A stretch of 64,000 bases of DNA, taken from assembly GCA_003254925.1 (NCBI GenBank), contig QANZ01011845.1:87735-151734 (forward strand), read 5' to 3'. This document shows, in pieces, positions 46,204 through 58,949 of the stretch (position 1 is its first letter; each line of letters opens with the position of its first letter). A program made the translations under genes and the position numbers. Source of the DNA: Chamaecrista fasciculata (taxonomy: Eukaryota > Streptophyta > Magnoliopsida > Fabales > Fabaceae). Below the pieces are notes generated by a model that did no database searches, was not told the DNA's origin, and saw nothing but the letters and a program-made list of their open reading frames with translations.

Positions 46204-46399
46204 CGTCCGCAGCGGCATGGTTGTCGGCCTCGGCACCTGTTCCACCGCCGCCTTCGTCGTCGCCAAGCTCGGCGACCTTCTCAAATCCGGTCAACTCAAA
46301 GACATTATCGGCGTCCCTACCTCCAAACGCACCGAAGAGCAAGCTCGATCTCTCGGCATCCCTCTCTCCGTCCTCGACGACAATCCGCGTCTCGATTTG
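46200..46399 (+). pseudogene. ribose-5-phosphate isomerase fragment, right arm copy 1
   Basis: YVRSGMVVGLGTCSTAAFVV through DNPRLDL, ending at the undetermined base 46400. Inverse to the left-arm fragment. The GLGTGS motif reads GLGTCS. Confidence 0.85.
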
Positions 46400-46400
46400 N

Positions 46401-46915
<515 letters not shown>

Positions 46916-46924
46916 AATTTAAAA

Positions 46925-47365
46925 TTATCTTTGAACACAAAATTAAAACAGATCAAACAATACCATCTAAAATTTCTAAAATACTTTTTTCTTCTTCCTA
47001 TCGTTAAAATTTTGAAATCTAGCATTTCTTATATCATGTCTGATTTTCCACCAAAATTCAAAACATTATTTACTTGTTATGCAAAAAACAATTAGAATTA
47101 TGATATGGAACCAAAGATTTCTTATATTTTCCCTTTTATATAACAAATCCCTTCCTTATCTTTTTCATCCAAAACTTGGCAAAATTCATCCACATAAAAA
47201 TAATAAATAAATAACCAACCACATCACAAACACTCTAAAAATATATGAAGTAATTTTTTGTGATGAAAAATTAGAAATTCTATAAATTTCAGCTATTAAT
47301 AGTGAACATTAAGGAATAAGGACTAATGAGTAGTATCTCAAAATTCAGATAGACTTCAACAAGAT
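46925..47365. other. intergenic, no gene seen
   Basis: AT-rich sequence without recognised features. Confidence 0.5.
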
Positions 47366-47374
47366 GACAACAAC

Positions 47375-47701
47375 CTAGGAAGCATGGGCACTTCATTTTG
47401 AGAGCGTGTCGCCGTGTCAGACACGTGTCCGTGTCCGACACCCGTAGGACACCCACACGACACATATTCATAAGTTTTAGAATATAAAATTATTTTTTTG
47501 TGACTTTAATATGACAAAAATATAAAATAATAATAGATATGACATATATTATAAATAGAAGTTATAATTTTTAAAGCTTTCATCAAAATTTATAGATTTT
47601 TAATTATTTATATATATAAATATATGTCGTGCCGTGTCGTGTCATATAAGTTTTAAGAATTTGACGTGTCGGTGTATCCGTGTCCGTGTCCATGCTTCAT
47701 A
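47375..47701. mobile_element. 327-bp TIR element with GTGTC-rich arms and target duplication
   Basis: GACAACAAC flanks both ends (47366-47374 and 47702-47710). The ends are GAAGCATGGGCAC and GTGTCCATGCTTC. The arms are dense in GTGTCC/GACAC motifs and the middle is AT-rich. An 8- or 9-bp duplication is compatible with hAT or MULE. Confidence 0.75.
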
Positions 47702-47861
47702 GACAACAACTTCTACAACACAGATTGGAATCTCTATCCCTCAAATTGGGAAATCAAGAAAATTATTAAAAGGGCATGTATGGGCATATTAAAAGCAGCA
47801 ACTCCACCATTTCAATTTGTTTATGGGAATAAAAATAAGATAACAAAAGCAGCATCTCCAC

Positions 47862-48031
47862 TAGCACTGTCAAAACGGGCTTAGGCCCGCGGGCCGGCCC
47901 GGCCCGCCCGCTAAATGGGCGGGCTTGGGTTTAAAAAATTTGGCCCGTTTAAAAACGGGCCTAAACGGCCCGGCCCGTTTAGCCCGTGGCCCGTAACGGG
48001 CCGGGGCGGGCCGGCCCGTTTAACAGTGCTA
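47862..48031. mobile_element. 170-bp hAT-type MITE, GGCCCG-rich
   Basis: The 8-bp duplication ATCTCCAC (47854-47861 and 48032-48039) and termini TAGCACTGTCAAAACGGGC / GCCCGTTTAACAGTGCTA define a hAT MITE. The interior is a GC-rich array of GGGCC/GGCCC. Confidence 0.88.
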
Positions 48032-48948
48032 ATCTCCACCATTTCAAATTGGGTCTAATCAGCTTCTCTTTCTTCTATTGTTTATCATTTTCAATTTGTT
48101 TATTAATTATTTGGGTAAAACTTTTATTGTCATCATGGCATTCCAGTTCCCCAATTTCCTTCTCCATCTTCTCGATCTATCCAAATAATCTTTACTGTCC
48201 CAAGACATACATAGAAGAACTACATTTTTTATTTTACTCTTTTTTTTTTTGATGAAAACAACAGAACTTAAAGGAAAATAGAGGAATCTAAACCAAGCCT
48301 AACAGCCGCAGAGGGGGCGACCGTCATAAAGATGTCATAGAAATCCTTGTGCTGCATTTGGTGACGTGCAATTACGAAACCATATCGTAGATATGAGTGC
48401 ACATCCCTAATAACCGGACGAAGAAAGAATCTAGCAGTCGAAGGATTGATCATCTGCTGCAGTGTACCTGGCTTGTTAGATGCAAAAGTAACCTGGCCGT
48501 TGCAGAGTTGAGATTGCTTCATGAGGATATTCCGAATGATGGTGAGGGTGAATAATTGGGGATCCAGGTTCTGACTGTTAGACTGTTTGCCTAATGAACG
48601 GCATCGATCCTGCACAAAAAACAAGAAATATAAAGTGGAAACTTTCCTGATTTTCCGAACCAGAAGGAAAACTGTAGGCCCCTGTAGGTTAGAGATTTGA
48701 CAAACTGGCCAGTGAGGCTTCATAAAACGCCTTTGTCTATCCAAAAGGAGATCATTCTTATTCCTGTAAGCCTCACTGGAAAAGCGCCAGGAAGTAATGG
48801 CCTGAGAAATCGTACTAGACGGGTCCGGGGACGTCCCTTCAAAGATGTATTTATTACACGCACGCCAAATAAAAGAAAGAGTAATGAGGATGAGGTCAAT
48901 CGACTGAGAGAGCTCCGAGTTGGCGAGGGAGTTCTGATCAACGAGATC

Positions 48949-51900
48949 TTACAACCAAACTTGAATTGACGAGACACTAGCCAATGTGGTTAAAGCTAGG
49001 GGAGAAGCCCCAAACCAAACTGCCCGAGAAAAAGCACAGTGAAGGAAGAGATGCTCACTGTCCTCGACATCGTTGTCACAAAAAGCACAACTGCCCTGAA
49101 TTTGCATATGATGATGTCTGAGTGAAGAGGTAGTTGGTAACGCATTGTTATAAAGACGCCAAATGAAAAGGAGAACCCTGGGGGGCACTCTTATCTTCCA
49201 AAGGACATCCCATCGGAAACCTTGATTTCCGCTGGACGTCAAGGTTGCTTGGTTAGAGAGCAACCGGGAGTAGCCTGAAGCCAATGAATAGACACCGTTT
49301 GGCGACCCTGTCCAAACGAGCTTATCTTGGGCACCATTGAAGGACAGGGGAGTGACAAGAATGTCATTGATCAGAGAGCTGTCAAAACATTGAAGAAGTT
49401 TGTGGCGATCCCACCCTCCATGAGTCGAAATCCGAAGGTCACTGACCAGCTTAAGATCCGGGGGCTTAGAGGGTAAAGGCTGCCACCAAAATTTGGATCC
49501 AAGGGGGATGAGGGACCCTGTTCCAACATTCCAACGTAGGTGATCCAAGATAAGGTTACTATTGTTACTGATACCTTTCCATACTCGAGAAGGTTGGGTT
49601 GTCGAAACCATTTCCTGCAGGAGGGAACCATGAAAATATTTTGAGATGATCCATCTGCTACTAAGAGACTGTTGATTTGCAAAAACATTCCAAAACTGCT
49701 TGGCGAGAAGGGCTTGATTCATAAAAGTAAAACTACGCAAACAAAGCCCCCTAGTTTCTTTGGACGACACAACTTGGGGAAGGCCAATAAATGCATGGCT
49801 GGCTTATCCTGTCGGAATCCCCAAAAGAAATTAGCAATGGTAGAGTCAAACTTCCGAGCCATATAAGAGGGAAATTTAAAGATGGACATCTGATAAAGGG
49901 GAAGGCTCTGTAGGACGGAAGTCGCCAGTGTCAGTCGGCCAGCTTGAGAAAGAAGTTTGGACTTCCACCCTGACAGCTTGTTATTGAAAGTTTGGAGGAG
50001 CTCATTAAAGAGATCTGTAGTTTTGGCATGATGATCCAAATGTGAGCCCAGATATTTCCCCAAAGAAGGGGAGTAAGTAGGGGTGTACACGGGCCGGGCC
50101 GGGCCGGGTTTTTGGTCGGCCCGAGACCCGGCCTGGTACAGACCCGGGCCGGGCCGGGTCACCGGGTCTTGCCGAGCCAAAAAAATATTTTTTTTTATTC
50201 ATTCTATATATAATTTAACTTGTATATATTGGTAAAACAATTAATTTTGGATCAATTTAATGATGTTTTTATTAATGAAGACATTTAATTTGACTTAATT
50301 GTTAAAAAAAGTTGATTTAATTAAGATTAAATATATATTTTATGTATATTTTTAATATACAATTGATAAAAATAATAATAGATATGTATTTATTACAATT
50401 AAAAAAATATTTAGTAGTATAAAATATAAAAATGTATAGTAAAAAATTAATTTTTTTTTTAAAAAATGAGGGTACCCCGGGCCGGGTCTAGAGAGACTAG
50501 ACCCGAACCCAGCCCGGGGACCCGGCCCGAACAGCCTCAGGCCGGGCCAGGTCCGCCGGGCTGGGCCAGAGTTGTACACCCCTAGGAGTAAGGGATGCCA
50601 AACCGAGAAGCAAGGATCTTTTTGTGAAGCCTAGGAACATTAGGGGAAAAGACAATCCTAGACTTTGCCCTGTTGACATCCTGACCTGCTAGTCGAGCAT
50701 ACTTCTGAAGAACTTCTGCCACGAAGTTATAGGAATCCACTGTAGGTTGAAAGAACAACACAACGTCATCTGCATACATGAGATGAGTAATGGAAGGACA
50801 CCGACTTCCAAACGAGATTCCTTTAATCTTCTTCGCAGATTCAAGTTGAAGCATCATACTGGAAAGAACATTGGCGCAGAGAATAAAAAGATAAGGGGAT
50901 AAAGGATCCCCTTGACGCAGACCACACTGAGGCGAAAATGTTCCAGCCAATTGTCCATTAAGGAGCAGTGTGTAGGAGACGGAACGAACCGAACTCACCA
51001 AAAGACGAATCCAGTGATCTGGGAATTGCATGTGACTGAGTACCGCTTCAAGGAAATTCCAGGACAGCTTATCATAAGCTTTTGTAATGTCCAATTTGAG
51101 AGCACACCAGTGTTTCTTACGCTTCTTTTTTTTTTTGAACAAAAGTCATAAGTTCAGAGACCAGAATCAGGTTATCTGTGATCGATCGGCCTTTTATGAA
51201 GCCATTTTGGAAAGGTGTGATAACCTTATCCATTAGGGGCTGGAGAAAGTTGACCAAACACTTGGAGATGATTTTGTAGACCGTATGGCAAAGGCCAACT
51301 GGTCGAAAGTCCTTGAAAGTATTGGGAACTGGAATCTTGGGGATAAGGGTGATAAGAGTCCAATTGAGCTCTTTAAGCAAATGACCTCTTGTAAGGAAAG
51401 AGAGAACAGCATGGGAGACATCTGCCTTCACCAGGTTCCAGTAATGATGAAAGAATAGAGCAGGGAAACCATCAGGACCAGGAGCTTTGTCTCCTCGAAT
51501 CTGGGAGACCGCTAAGTCAATATCTTGTTGGCTGAAAGGTTGTGACAACCAGACCAGATCTTCCTGCGTCAGAGACGGTATAGGGAACTGTTGTAGCTGA
51601 TCTTTTAAAAAAGGAACCGGGAGATCATCTTGTCTGGTATAAATATTCCTGAAATAATTGGTCGCTAACTGCTCAATTTGCGTATAATCTTCTATCCAGT
51701 TGCCAGCCTCGTTCCTGATTTGGGTAATACGATGCTGAATTCTATTGACCACTGCATGAAAATATTTAGTATTATGGTCACCTTGAATAAGCCATAACTG
51801 ACGAGCTTTTTGGGCCCATAGAGTTTCCTCACAATCCATTAGGAATTCTAACTTGTCTCTGATTGACTTCTCTGAAAGAGAATTAGAATCCATTGATGAG

Positions 51901-52844
51901 GAACCAATGTCAGCTTGAAGAGTTGATAATTGAGCTTGAAGACTCAAAATCTCATTTTGAACATTACCAAAAGTATCCTTATTCCAACGAGACAGAGTGG
52001 CTGATGTATTTTTTAATTTGGAGACAAGAGAGTAAGCAGAAGATCCACTTGTATTAACATTCCAAGCAGCATTTACAATCGGATCACAGCTATTTCTAAT
52101 AAGCCACATAGCTTCAAAACGAAAAGGTCTAGGCCTACGCGGAATACAAGCATTACTATTAAAGATAATAGGACTATGGTCAGAGCCATAAAGAAGCAAC
52201 GCCTTTACATTAGAATTTGGGAATTTTTCAATCCAGATGTCAGATCCAAAAACACGATCCAGTCGCTCCCAAACCGCTGAGGAGGCCTGTTGATTGTTAT
52301 GCCACGTATACCAGTTGCCTTCCACTCCAAGATCAACCAAAACAAGATGATCCACCAATGACTTCAACTGAGAAGCGTCAGGCAAGGTGGAGGACGAACT
52401 GAGCTTGTCTTCACCCGACAGCACTTGGTTAAAGTCACCAAATAACAACCATGTCAGATCAACTTGCTGAGAAATGTCAGATAAAAAATTCCAAAGGATA
52501 GGCCGATCAATGACCACCGGAGGACCATAAATTGATGTGAAGAAACATGGCGATATATTTGGGATATTGACTTTTAGATGAAGCCAATACGGAGAATCAG
52601 CTACCAAAAAGACAGAGATTGGATCACGCCACCCAAAAACCAAACCTCCTTTCCTCCTTTCAGGACCATAGCCAAGACAGTGGGGATAGCCTAGAGACTT
52701 CAAAAGAGTAGAAGAGTAATTAAGGGGAACCATAGATTCACACAGGAAAACACAATCCGGCGAGAATTCTTGGACAATTCGCCGGAGTCGTTGAACTGCC
52801 GAGGTTTTCCTGAGACCCCGACAGTTCCAACTCAACACGATCAT
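48949..52844 (-). pseudogene. LINE ORF2 (endonuclease, reverse transcriptase, zf-RVT)
   Basis: It starts MIVLSWNCRGLRKTSAVQRL, an apurinic-type endonuclease domain with WLLFGDFNQV and YGSDHSPI. The RT begins GDKAPGPDGFPALFF and VGLCHTVYKIISKCL. A frame change follows at the A/T run near 51117-51142, and RT continues with LDITKAYDKLSW, CGLRQGDPLSPYLF and the catalytic YADD (HLMYADDVVLFF). The hAT insertion interrupts at 50584-50078. Then GKYLGSHLD and LSGWKSKLLSQAGRLTLA lead to a second frame change near 49755 before LCLRSFTFMNQALLAKQFW. The zf-RVT region (VLWKIRVPPRVLLFIWRL, CAFCDNDVEDSEHLFLHC) ends at a stop at 48949. The remaining 48268-48948 continues the frame sense (RACNKYIFEGT) but no RNase H motif was recognised. 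Confidence 0.88.
50078..50584. mobile_element. hAT-type element inserted in the LINE
   Basis: The 8-bp duplication GGAGTAAG (50070-50077 and 50585-50592) and perfect termini TAGGGGTGTACA / TGTACACCCCTA define a hAT insertion of 507 bp. The ends are GGGCCGGGCC-rich and the middle is AT-rich without coding capacity. It splits ORF2 downstream of the RT catalytic region, so it is younger than the LINE. Confidence 0.92.
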
Positions 52845-54113
52845 GGCCCTTGCGGAGGCTGTTGCGGCACAACCTCTGGGAAACCTTCAGATTTGGATGA
52901 AGAGGGAGCATCAAAGGCAAGTAAACGGCAACGCTTCTGTGATGAGTGTGCAGTCGGATCATCAGAATGTGTGGAGCGTTTCCGTTTAGACACACGAGTT
53001 GGGTAAGGAATAAAAGGATAAGGGGGACCTGCAAATGGAGTACAAAAACAGTACGTACTGTTGGCCCCAACTCTATGCGAAATCATCCAACTAAAATATG
53101 CGTATTTAAACCACATCCATGAGAAAAGCCAATTGATGGGTGAAAATAAAAACGGACCAAGGAGCCCAGGCTTGTACAGCAGAGATTGTTGAAAAAGTGT
53201 GATCTTGGGTCCATTCAAAGTGGACATACTCAGCAAATCCCATTCAAATGACCCATTGGAGTTATATAGTGTAAGTAGGCCCAACCCATTGAAACTTATC
53301 AGTGCACCGATGGCGTCGCTTAATGTCATCAGTGTGGAGGGCAACTGATGCCTGTATCTCTTCTTTCTCTTTCCTGCAATCTCGTTGGATATGACCTATA
53401 CAACCACATTTATGACAGATTCGAAAAATTCGTTCATACCTGAACTGAATCCACACAGTAACACCATTGTCCAGACTGAGTTAGAATCCCATCATCAAAG
53501 GTTGTTTTGCCGAAATCTGCACTCTCACCCGCAAATAACGAAGATTGCGAATTCCTTGATCTTGAAAATCTACAGCATGTACAGGTCCGATGAGAGTACC
53601 CAATATGGTGGCGGCATCCTCTGAAAGGTATTCTAATGGAAGACCCCATATTTGAACCCATATAGGGAAACTCTCAACAACGTAGTGTTCATAATCCATA
53701 TTCGGCATCCATGAGTCAAGAACCAGGAGTTTGTTTTTGATCGCGACTGGGTTGTTGTCCTTGAGTAGTTTCATGTCCGCCACATTGTCAAACTTGAAAA
53801 AATAGCAGCTGTGGGCTTGACCCACTACAGAAACAGGAGCTTGGAGATGCCATGCATTCTTAACGATGGTGTCCATGCATGTTGAAGACAAAGGAGCCTC
53901 ATCAATGAGGACACCAACCATGCACATGTTACAAAAAGACCGTTGTGTGGCCAAAAAGTCAGGAGTAAATGCAATGTTTGGACCCTGACAAGGAAGAATA
54001 AAGTCAGGTTCAGCTCCAAGAGCAGCATCTGACGAATCCGAGGACTCCTCCTGTGAGGAAGAGGAACTCGAGGATGGGTCTGGCCAGCGCGGATCACGCA
54101 AAAAGGGGTCCAT
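52841..54113 (-). pseudogene. LINE ORF1 (gag-like, DUF4283-type with CCHC knuckle)
   Basis: It begins MDPFLRDPRWPDP with a Ser-rich stretch, then the DUF4283-like core (WMPNMDYEHYVVESFPIWVQ, IWGLPLEYLSEDAA, LRYLRVRVQI). An in-frame TAA at 53481-53483 interrupts it. The frame resumes with VWIQFRYERIF and the knuckle CHKCGCIGHIQRDC. A further frame change near 53270-53340 is needed to enter a basic, Pro/Ser-rich tail (RKRSTHSDD, SSSKSEGFPE). That tail ends at TGA 52843-52841, overlapping the ORF2 start as ATGA. ORF1 proteins bind RNA in the transposition particle; this copy is dead. Confidence 0.8.
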
Positions 54114-54300
54114 CGTTTGAAGCAGTACAAAAAATGACTTTTTAAGAAAAGCAAACAAGGGAACCAGAGAACAGAGAGTCACAAGAGTAAAGACCATAAA
54201 CAAAAACAAAAGGAAAAAAGGTGATGAAAAGGGAGAAACAACAAGCGATAGTGACAGGAAGACCAAAAGGCCAAGAGGAAGTTACCCAAAGTTAGAGAGA

Positions 54301-55582
54301 AGGGTCTCTTTCTCACTCATACGAGTTTTGCAGTGTAGTGTTTTCTGCAGAAGAGGCAAAGTTAAGGGGAGATATTTACATTTTGACCATATTTTTTTAT
54401 GGATAAGTTTATTAGAATGTCCACATAGAAAGCAAGCCCTAGAAAAGAAGGGCAGTATGGTATCACTCTAACAAATCTCCTTGGAAATTTCAATAAACCT
54501 TAAACTTATGACTACTATCACAAATGAATCAAAACTAATGCCATAAAAATTAAAAAGAAAAAACAACTAATAAATAATAAATATGAACATTAGAGAGGGG
54601 AACATTCACCCATTTCAGGAACTCGGATTACAGGGTAGAGAAGTATAAACATTCCTTAATGCCAATAGGTGCCACAATTTCTAACAGTGTTAAAAAAAAG
54701 TAATTGATGGGAAATTATAGAGTAGAAGAATAAATTTATGAGGCAGAGAGTGCTGCATCAGAAAAAAAGAAGAGAAACTAACAAAGTAGAAACAGTATTG
54801 TGCTCTTCTCACGCTTAAAAAGCAAATGACATATTAATATATTGTATATAACCATAACACAAGTTTCAGGACCTTCATAGTTCATTGACAATAGTTAACT
54901 AATTATTATCATTCTCAATAAAGATGGTATGGTTGTTTGGAGTAGACATCAGATTTATGCTTCATCGTTTTTGACCATTTTGCTCATGTAGGTAGTAGTA
55001 TATGGACCATAATCTAGCAACTTGTTTTCTGGAACTTCATGTAAATTGTTCTCCGTACAAGTTTTGACTCAAGATTCTAATTCCAACTATCAGCCATGAC
55101 TCCCATAAATTCCAACTATCAGCCACAACTTAACATTTTAAACGCTACATTGCACCTAAGTAGAGTTTTGAAAGGTCATGTGCCACAATTCATTCAAGGA
55201 AATCCAACCAACCAAAGTTTAATAGTAGTCATATGGACATATCTCAAAAGGAACAAACTATTGAATTTGTGATTCCAACAATCTTAAGTATCCACAACAA
55301 CAGACATGCAAGCTTAGCAAATAGAATACGGACAGAGAAACTTGAAATTGCATTAAGGCATTGTGATCACTTGGATCCAAGTTCTATATACAACCATCTA
55401 AGAGCTAAAAAAACTAGCTTCATAAAGCTTCCAGTAAACAACATTGTGCAAGCTTCAATGAAAACCCACTAGCAGTAGTAGTAGTAGTAGGCAAGTGAAA
55501 AAGTTTGCAAAGAACATATAATTCACCAAATATATGTATATTTTACATAAATAGTATAAACTATAAAACATACCATTCAGAA
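54301..55582. other. intergenic and 3' flank of the RING gene
   Basis: No gene is supported. A (GTA)n run lies at 55473-55490. The part nearest 55582 is probably 3' UTR of the RING gene. Confidence 0.5.
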
Positions 55583-56725
55583 TCAACCCGAAACTGTATC
55601 AGTTGCACCAGAACCCGATGCCCCATTAGAATTTGTGGTGGCACTCACCTTCTTCTTCTTTTCTTCCTCGTATTCCTGATCATCCGTTGGTAGCTCAAAC
55701 CTGCAAACTGGGCATGAATTTCTAGAACCTAACCAAGGCACTATGCAATCCCCATGGTATTGATGCCCACAAGGCAATTTTTTAGCCATATTTCCCACAC
55801 CAACCATATCCTTACATATAGCACAAACCAGAGTTTGGTCCTCTGATACAATTTCCGCTGTAGGCAATGATTCCACCGCGGATTTCGCTGCCGGAGGGGC
55901 GCCTCTCCTCCCGGCTCCGTCGCTTTCTGCCATGGTGAGCAAGAGAGCTTCATAATCGGCAGCGTCAACGTAATCTCCGGGATTCCCGAAGAATCGATCC
56001 GAATCAGGGAGCTGAAGTCTGAGTTCTATGGAATTGTCTTCAAGACCCATCAAGATATCTGCCCAATCCAAGATCCGATTCCTTCTGTTCCTCGTTCCAG
56101 TAGCCAAATCTCTGATCCGACTCGTCAAATCTCTAATCCGGTTTCGCATACTCCTCCTTCGCAGATCTTCTTCAGCTTCGTCTCCGCTAGGATCATCGTC
56201 TCCTAGTCGATCTTCATGTTCATCGTGATCTTCGCGTTCTTCTTCTTCGTCACGAAACTCAACCTCGTCTTCATCCTCCTCCTCGTCTTCCCCCTCCTCC
56301 TCGTTGTTGTTGTGGTTGTTGTTATTGCTGCCGCCTTCTTCTTCTTCATCGTCGTCCCACTCATCAAACTCAACCCTAAGAAAATCATCGCCGCCACCCG
56401 AGGATCGACTCCGGTATGGCGGAGGAGGCGCGTCGTCGTCACGCGCCGACTCGGCAAGCAGCCGAAGCACGCGGAGGAACTGCGATCCGAAATTGGGATC
56501 ATCGATCAGATCAGAGGTGGCGGTGGCGGCGGAAGGCGGAGCCAGTGGAGGAATCGATTCGACGAAGCCATTCTTGCACTCGAAGCAGAGTATGTCAGGG
56601 AGATTAGGCTGTGTTTCGATTGACACACGCTTGTCGCAGTGATAGCACCAGTACTGAAGGGAATCGGATTCAGATTCCGGCAAGGATTGCGACGGCGACG
56701 GCGACGGCGACGGAGATTCGGCCAT
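55583..56725 (-). CDS. RING-H2 E3 ubiquitin ligase, CIP8/RNF126-like
   Basis: An intronless frame of 380 residues from ATG at 56725 (MAESPSPSPS). An N-terminal zinc ribbon (WCYHCDKRVSIET...DILCFECKNGFVE, about residues 26-57) is followed by a disordered, highly acidic middle with Asn/Glu/Asp runs. A basic stretch (RNRIRDLTSRIRDLATGTRN) and WADILMGLEDNSIEL lead to the RING-H2 finger at about 301-341, with C301, C304, C319, H321, H324, C327, C338 and C341 all present (CAICKDM, PCGHQYHGDC, SCPVC). The zinc ribbon plus RING layout is that of BCA2/RNF126/CIP8-type ligases, which pass ubiquitin from E2 to substrates. The in-frame upstream ATG at 56830 would add MYLPFALSF..., which looks like 5' UTR. 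The repetitive (GAC/GGC)n codons after the start encode the SPSPSP run. Substrate is unknown. Confidence 0.93.
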   Translation of the reverse strand: MAESPSPSPSPSQSLPESESDSLQYWCYHCDKRVSIETQPNLPDILCFECKNGFVESIPPLAPPSAATATSDLIDDPNFGSQFLRVLRLLAESARDDDAPPPPYRSRSSGGGDDFLRVEFDEWDDDEEEEGGSNNNNHNNNEEEGEDEEEDEDEVEFRDEEEEREDHDEHEDRLGDDDPSGDEAEEDLRRRSMRNRIRDLTSRIRDLATGTRNRRNRILDWADILMGLEDNSIELRLQLPDSDRFFGNPGDYVDAADYEALLLTMAESDGAGRRGAPPAAKSAVESLPTAEIVSEDQTLVCAICKDMVGVGNMAKKLPCGHQYHGDCIVPWLGSRNSCPVCRFELPTDDQEYEEEKKKKVSATTNSNGASGSGATDTVSG

Positions 56726-58949
56726 GATTTGTTTTCTCCGATGAGTAGATATTAGAGAGATACGGCGGAGAAAAGGGACCCACTTGGGTTTAGCTGAAGA
56801 AGTGAATGACAGAGCAAAAGGTAGATACAAAGAGAGAGAGAAAGAGGGGTTGTTGGGTTTGTATTATTTTGTGTAATTATTAAATAATTAAATTTTGAAG
56901 GAAAGAAAGAAGAAATCAAGGTTCTCAATTATTTTTATTTTTATTAATTAAAAATTGTTTATCACTGACTTGGTCGTTGATTTTGAGGGAAAAATAAAAC
57001 AAAATATGTAAAGTGGGGAAAACCAATGTTTCCAATCTTCCCTTTGCTACTTGATTTTGAGGTGAGTTTATTGCTTTTCAACATTGAAGTTATTAAGTTA
57101 GGATTTGAACTAATAAAGAAATAGCATGTTCAAGAAAAAGTTGAACAAACAAATTCTTTGAACAACTCCATAACTCCAAGCCCAAAGTTGGGAAAGACTG
57201 AAAAAGTATTGTTACAACTTACAACTTACAAGAGCCCTAATTTATTAGCACTAGTTCTTTAAAAAAAATTAAGTACTTTTTTTTATAATTAAAGATTAAT
57301 TCTCTTTAAAGCGTAAAGATTATCGAGGTGAATCTAACAAAATTTTTTCAATACATACGGCTTGATTTGAATCTAAAACATCATATTTTAAAAACTTAAT
57401 TATCAACCAATTGTGTTAGACTTTATTAATTTATTACTACTAGTTTGTTAACAAACCTAAACACCAATTCAATTTGATAACATAATTAGTTTAAATGGTT
57501 TTTCATTATAACAACCATAGGAGATCTCTCATCTTCCATTTTACAAGTATAAATAAAAAATATTTTATTTGTTGAAAGCATAGGCAACCCTGCGCAATGT
57601 ATGGAATAATTTTTCTTCACTTCAAGATTAAATGAATTGATCATGATTAATAAAATTGTTAATACATGCATAAAATAAATAATTTCATAAATATAGAATT
57701 GTAATTAAAAATATGTCATTAATAAAAAGTTAGTATCTGATAAAGATAGAACCCAAACTGATGTTGATGCTAATAGATCCAGCTTTGGAGAGGTGGACCC
57801 AGCTGAGCTGCCACGTGAGAGTAGGAATAGCAGAGAGCCCGTTTGGATGATAGATTACATTACATGAGCTGGTTTGGCGTGAGGAAGATTTCTGTTAGGG
57901 TTGTTATGCCTTAGTATTTAAATGCATCTTTTATCTATAATAAGCGTTGTTGAATTTGTATAGACTTTCGTCTAGAAGTGTTCCCTAGCTCAAATTAACG
58001 TTTCTTAGTCAAACCTTAAAATACATTTGAATTATTATAGTCATCTCGTTTCAAATTTGATCAAATCTAAGATGTTAATACTTCAGTTTTATAAATTAAA
58101 AAAATTGAAGACTCTAAAAAAATTGAAGAATTATCATCTTAAATTTGATTTGTATTGTGCTTAAATTGAGATGTGAAATTGTACAATCCAACTTATACTT
58201 GTTCTAATCACAATGACTTGTTTCAATCCAATTGAGCTCTCTGCATGACAAATTAGCATTGTGCTCCTTTGGATGCCTATGTTGGGCTCAAAGCCCCCAT
58301 CCATTAGTGATAATTAATCCATCCCACTTCACCTTGATACTTGACCAAAAAAAACTTCCACCTTGATGCATATGTTGGGCCTTTCCACAGTCAGCCATTT
58401 GTATGCACAGATAATACCAAACCCCATGTTCTAGCTTCCATTACCATAATTACTATTGTTCCTAATTTGCACTATGTTTCACCAACTTAACTTTTCATTT
58501 CAGTAGTTAGTGGATGCACTCCTTAATATGTGACTATGTGACCCACTTGTTTATGATGTATTTGCATTTCCTTAATTTTAAGAGTTTAGTTGTGTGAATC
58601 TCTATATATGTCACCACTGTTTAATGTAATGGATGATCAGAGAATTATATATGAAATTTATTTTCTTTTTCAAGTATTAAGATCTTAAATTACTTGTGAT
58701 TTAATTTTTAAGTGTTCAGATTCTGCCTTCAAAAAAACAAGAAAAAGATCAAGATGTGGGTATTCCTCTAGTTTGACTGAATGGTTTCTTTCTTTCTTTT
58801 GTTGTGTGACTGTTTTTCTCCTTTAAAAAATAAGTTATTGAAATATCTAATCAGATAGTGTTGATATGTAAAAACAATCTATTTGAACTACTAATTTGAC
58901 TGTAAATATTAAATTAGAAACTAATGGTAGAAGTGTAGAACCTTTTGAA
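56726..58949. other. RING gene upstream region and intergenic sequence
   Basis: A GA-rich leader (56830-56860) lies directly upstream of the RING start. The rest is AT-rich. No coding or RNA gene was recognised. Confidence 0.5.

Larger units (their letters stand above)
48240..54300 (-). mobile_element. L1-type LINE, near full length, inactivated
   Basis: The 3' end is an A-tail (T-run 48240-48250 on the plus strand). ORF1 (gag-like with zinc knuckle) and ORF2 (endonuclease, reverse transcriptase, zf-RVT) are present in order on the minus strand. The element carries a nonsense codon and frame change in ORF1, two frameshifts and a late stop in ORF2, and a hAT insertion at 50078-50584. The 5' boundary near 54300 is approximate and no target duplication was confirmed. 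Confidence 0.9.

Noticed and set aside
55233-55472. 79-codon plus-strand frame
   Set aside because: It lies in the 3' flank of the RING gene with no domain, splice partner or family resemblance.
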